Source: Magnetococcales bacterium
GTDB lineage: Bacteria; Pseudomonadota; Magnetococcia; Magnetococcales; UBA8363
Direction of reading: 5' to 3'
Assembly: GCA_015232865.1 (NCBI GenBank)
Contig: JADFYU010000048.1
Location: forward strand, 1-17,696
DNA length: 17,696 nucleotides
The position numbers and the translations under genes were made by a program. Positions 15,802 through 17,696 of the stretch are shown piece after piece (positions within the stretch are counted from its first letter, which is position 1; every line of letters starts with the position of its first letter). The notes under the pieces are model-generated. The model searched no databases. It saw only the letters and a program-made list of their open reading frames with translations, and was not told the DNA's origin.

Positions 15802-16307
15802 GTCAAAAACATAAAGAAAAGCTGCCTCCGGTTAACCCCAATCAGGCACTATTGCTTCTTGTAGCCTACTGTATGAAAAAAGCTGCAATGCAAATTGACC
15901 CGACCAAAACGATCATGTGTTTAACATTAATCGTGCAGGAAGCCCAATTCAAGTTCGCAGAAAGAATAATGCGGGCCAAATTGCCGGTTTTCAATACAGC
16001 CTTTTTTGTGCCCGGCATGGCAATGTTGGCAAATGACAAGTGGGAGGATGTTATTGCGGAAAAACTGGAAGAAAAGTACATGTCGAACGATCCCTATGTA
16101 TATGGCATTACGAACAACGGCGTGAGCATTGCCACCTGGATTGTGAAAGGCGATTTTGGCAAAGAGTGTTTCCAACCCAATGTCCAAGAACTTATGGATG
16201 GTGAGGCCCATGGATTTTTTGTATCTCGAGCGCAACAATATGCCAATCGGACTGAGAGGGAATTGCAACATATGATCGATGCCATGATGGTTGCATCCGA
16301 TGTGTGA
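15798..16307 (+). CDS. Protein of unknown function coupled to the receiver (169 aa)
   Basis: I do not recognise a family. The ATG overlaps the receiver's stop (ATGA, 15798-15801), a strong sign of translational coupling. The protein is mostly soluble-looking. Residues 1-12 are polar and Lys-rich, ~16-60 form a helical segment with a Cys and several Met residues, ~62-78 are hydrophobic (VFNTAFFVPGMAMLA, too short and interrupted for a confident membrane span), ~80-125 are mixed, and the C-terminus is an amphipathic helix. Because the receiver has no output domain of its own, this protein is a candidate target or effector of the phosphorelay. That is an inference from coupling alone. The next gene begins 126 nt downstream. 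Confidence 0.8.
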   Translation: MSQKHKEKLPPVNPNQALLLLVAYCMKKAAMQIDPTKTIMCLTLIVQEAQFKFAERIMRAKLPVFNTAFFVPGMAMLANDKWEDVIAEKLEEKYMSNDPYVYGITNNGVSIATWIVKGDFGKECFQPNVQELMDGEAHGFFVSRAQQYANRTERELQHMIDAMMVASDV

Positions 16308-16433
16308 ATGGTTGTGGTTGAGCTTCTCCAACTTGTTTATATTTGACTATGTATTTATCTAAGGGGTGAATCACCGGGATTGATATGAAAACTCCTTAAT
16401 TGGTCTCCACAACGCGTTTGACAGGAGCAGTGG

Positions 16434-17063
16434 ATGCGCTCAGCTTTTTTGAAACCTCAAGATATTGCGCTTGAAAAGATTTCTGATGAAGTTTTTGAAG
16501 GTCTGAAACATGAGGATACTCGACCGGAGTCCTACCAGAAAATCTGGGCGTATCTTCACAATTCCTATGCAAAGTGCCATGTATGGTATTTGGAAAAACG
16601 ATTGCCATACCGCCGAAAGGCCATCCTCCTTCGTGGCATAGCAATAGGAGGGATGGCGATTGCCGCATTATGGCCGGCATTGCAAGTAGCAGGATTGACG
16701 AAGATTATGGCTGCATCGTTAGAGATTGAAGAGCTGACAGTCAGTCAATATGGCTATCTTGCCGCTGCAATTGGATCTGTATCTCTTGCAATAGAGCAAT
16801 TCAGCGGTGTCTCGAAAGCCTGGATACGTTATACCAAAGCTGCAGTTGCACTGAACAGTTCCTGGGCGAGTTTGGAGCATCATTGGAGCGATCTGCAAAC
16901 GGAAAGTGATTCAGAATCAAAGATGAAAAAAACCAACGAATTGTTGGCTAATGGTAGCGCTGAACTCTGGAGGATCGTATCAGAAGAGTTGGAACAGTGG
17001 GCAAAAGATTATAGCAATGATCTTCAACAATTGAACAGCAGCCTGAATAAAGTAAAAAAGTGA
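16434..17063 (+). CDS. SLATT-like two-TM membrane protein, probable RADAR accessory (209 aa)
   Basis: The architecture matches SLATT proteins (SMODS- and SLOG-associating 2TM effectors): a cytoplasmic N-terminal helical region (~1-60), two membrane segments (~62-86 and ~105-125) joined by a short polar loop, and a long C-terminal helical tail starting with a Trp-containing stretch (SKAWIRYTKAAVALNSSW). SLATT proteins are thought to act as pore-forming or membrane-disrupting effectors, and a SLATT-type membrane protein is a described accessory of some RADAR loci. Here it lies 4.2 kb after rdrB, behind the desaturase and two-component genes but on the same strand. ATG 16434 has AGGAG 6 nt upstream. 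The 126-bp gap before it has no convincing promoter. The family call rests on topology and context, not on a profile search. Confidence 0.72.
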   Translation: MRSAFLKPQDIALEKISDEVFEGLKHEDTRPESYQKIWAYLHNSYAKCHVWYLEKRLPYRRKAILLRGIAIGGMAIAALWPALQVAGLTKIMAASLEIEELTVSQYGYLAAAIGSVSLAIEQFSGVSKAWIRYTKAAVALNSSWASLEHHWSDLQTESDSESKMKKTNELLANGSAELWRIVSEELEQWAKDYSNDLQQLNSSLNKVKK

Positions 17064-17114
17064 AAATTCTGAGAGGTAAATATCTGAATGGTATTTGTAG
17101 AGGGGTGACTATAA

Positions 17115-17137
17115 ACCTGATTCAGGTCCAATTGGAC
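17115..17137. repeat. Two overlapping perfect palindromes
   Basis: ACCTGATTCAGGT (17115-17127, 6-bp arms around one base) overlaps GTCCAATTGGAC (17126-17137, a perfect 12-bp palindrome). Both read exactly from the sequence. They could be binding sites for a dimeric regulator or recombination accessory factor, or a weak hairpin at the end of the operon. Confidence 0.6.
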
Positions 17138-17320
17138 GGCGTTTCCCCCAAAAATTGATTGGGCTACCAAAATGCCGAAAAACCTTCGCCGCCTGATCGG
17201 AGCAAATTCCCCCCAGGCAATAAAAAGTCTTTCTGATCAATAGTCTGCCGTAACCTCGCCGAATATCGCTTACCGAAAAAAACGCAAAATCTTCTCCGTT
17301 TTCCGAGCAAAATCAATGGA

Positions 17321-17354
17321 GAGTGGTTCGACGCCAGTTCGGCTCGCTCCACCA
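17321..17354 (+). other. tRNA-3'-end-like sequence, candidate attachment-site core
   Basis: The string GTGGTTCGACGCCAG followed by TCGGCTCGCTCCACCA resembles a T-arm plus acceptor/CCA end. The T-stem has a mismatch and about 12 bases, instead of 7, separate it from the discriminator position, so it is not a working tRNA end. Phage integrases often use tRNA or tmRNA 3' ends as attachment sites, and this lies just beyond the integrase 3' end, so a worn attachment site is plausible. Confidence 0.3.
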
Positions 17355-17367
17355 ATTTTTCACCTTT

Positions 17368-17400
17368 AAAATCAGTCGTTTACGGCTGATTTTTTTGTTT
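17368..17400. terminator. Intrinsic terminator, probably bidirectional
   Basis: AAAATCAGTCG (17368-17378) pairs with CGGCTGATTTT (17383-17393) around a 4-base TTTA loop; 10 of 11 positions are Watson-Crick and one is a T-G wobble. The stem is followed by a T-rich run on the + strand and A/T-rich sequence on the other. It lies between the convergent SLATT and integrase genes and overlaps the integrase stop codon. Confidence 0.85.
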
Positions 17401-17596
17401 GGTCGGGCAAAAGTCGGGCAGATTTCGCCCCAAGGTTCGCCCCATAATCTGGCTGTTTCGATGCAGCGGTCTTGCCAGCATTGGGGTCAGTAGACGGAAT
17501 CCATTTTCCATATCTCTCCCGGATCAACCCCCAATCCCTATGTCCCATCTGTTGCGCTACCCACATCGGATTTTCACCAAAGGACAACATCTGTGA
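17372..17596 (-). pseudogene. C-terminal fragment of a phage-type tyrosine recombinase (integrase), truncated
   Basis: On the minus strand, the frame from about 17596 to the stop at 17372-17374 encodes SQMLSFGENPMWVAQQMGHRD followed by a YGKW motif, then a ~40-residue Lys/Ala-rich tail. This matches the end of phage integrases: the GH motif and the nucleophile Tyr are retained. The preceding RHTFA (HxxR) motif is lost, because sequence upstream of the Ser codon switches to insertion-sequence-like DNA at about 17592-17597. The fragment cannot be active by itself. The integrase points away from the defence genes and converges with them. The rest of the gene may lie beyond the insertion, outside the window. 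Confidence 0.8.
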
Positions 17597-17696
17597 ATCG
17601 GCATTCAATAATGACCCCCTAGAGAGGCAAAACGGCTTCGAATATTGACCCCTCTGTATACTCACCACCCATGGCTCATTTTGACATGGGGAAAAC
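17592..17696. mobile_element. Terminus of an insertion sequence, IS21-like (partial)
   Basis: Integrase homology stops abruptly at about 17597, where a TGTGAATCGG end begins. Two spaced repeats follow, ATTCAATAATGACCCC (17603-17618) and CTTCGAATATTGACCCC (17636-17652), 34 bp apart from TGACCCC to TGACCCC. Multiple terminal repeats of this kind are typical of IS21-family ends, where they bind IstA. An ATG at 17671 opens a frame that runs off the window and could be the start of the transposase. The family assignment is from memory of such ends, and the transposase itself is not in view. Confidence 0.5.

Larger units (their letters stand above)
17064..17367. other. Intergenic region between the SLATT gene and the integrase remnant
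   Basis: This 304-bp stretch holds no convincing gene. It contains two overlapping palindromes (17115-17137), a short inverted repeat CCCAA/TTGGG (17147-17151 and 17159-17163), and a tRNA-3'-end-like string that finishes CTCCACCA (17321-17354). Its position beside an integrase 3' end suggests that an attachment site may lie here. Confidence 0.5.

Noticed and set aside
17264..17354. Intact tRNA gene ending CCACCA
   Set aside because: No matching 5' acceptor strand, D-arm or anticodon arm at the expected distance, and the T-arm to acceptor spacing is wrong.

Overview
This window looks like the cargo end of an integrated phage-like element in a Gram-negative bacterium, probably a proteobacterium. 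The host cannot be named from the sequence. The left end carries a co-directional run of phage tail genes. The right end carries the C-terminal fragment of a phage-type tyrosine recombinase on the opposite strand, cut by what looks like the end of an IS21-type insertion sequence. Between these two landmarks lies an anti-phage defence island on the + strand.

Layout. Positions 3-2830: end of a tail gene, a small tail gene, a fibre protein with 11-residue repeats, a 447-aa tail-tip-like protein and a small helical protein. Positions 2831-3591: no convincing gene, but a diverged ~63-bp direct repeat. Positions 3592-6840: a 1082-aa protein joining a SAM-methyltransferase-like domain, a STAND-type P-loop NTPase and a TPR-like repeat domain. 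I do not recognise this architecture among named defence systems. Positions 6841-7197: an intergenic region with a long imperfect inverted repeat and a plausible promoter.

Positions 7198-12249 encode RADAR: RdrA, an ATPase with a clear Walker A and DD-type Walker B, and RdrB, a large divergent adenosine deaminase that keeps the deaminase metal and catalytic motifs. After a 10-nt gap the same strand continues with a membrane fatty acid desaturase (12260-13177), a histidine kinase with about ten membrane spans (13218-15161), a stand-alone receiver domain (15286-15801), a 169-aa protein of unknown function that overlaps it by 4 nt (15798-16307), and a two-TM SLATT-like protein (16434-17063). SLATT proteins are known membrane accessories of some RADAR loci. 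Here the SLATT gene is separated from rdrB by a desaturase/two-component block.

Working model (inference). RdrAB supplies the nucleotide/RNA deamination activity and the SLATT protein a membrane effector. The desaturase, kinase and receiver resemble in gene content the Bacillus Des/DesK/DesR membrane-fluidity module, and may sense or reshape the membrane during infection and gate the response. This extended RADAR locus and the methyltransferase-STAND-TPR gene are the two most interesting items in the window.
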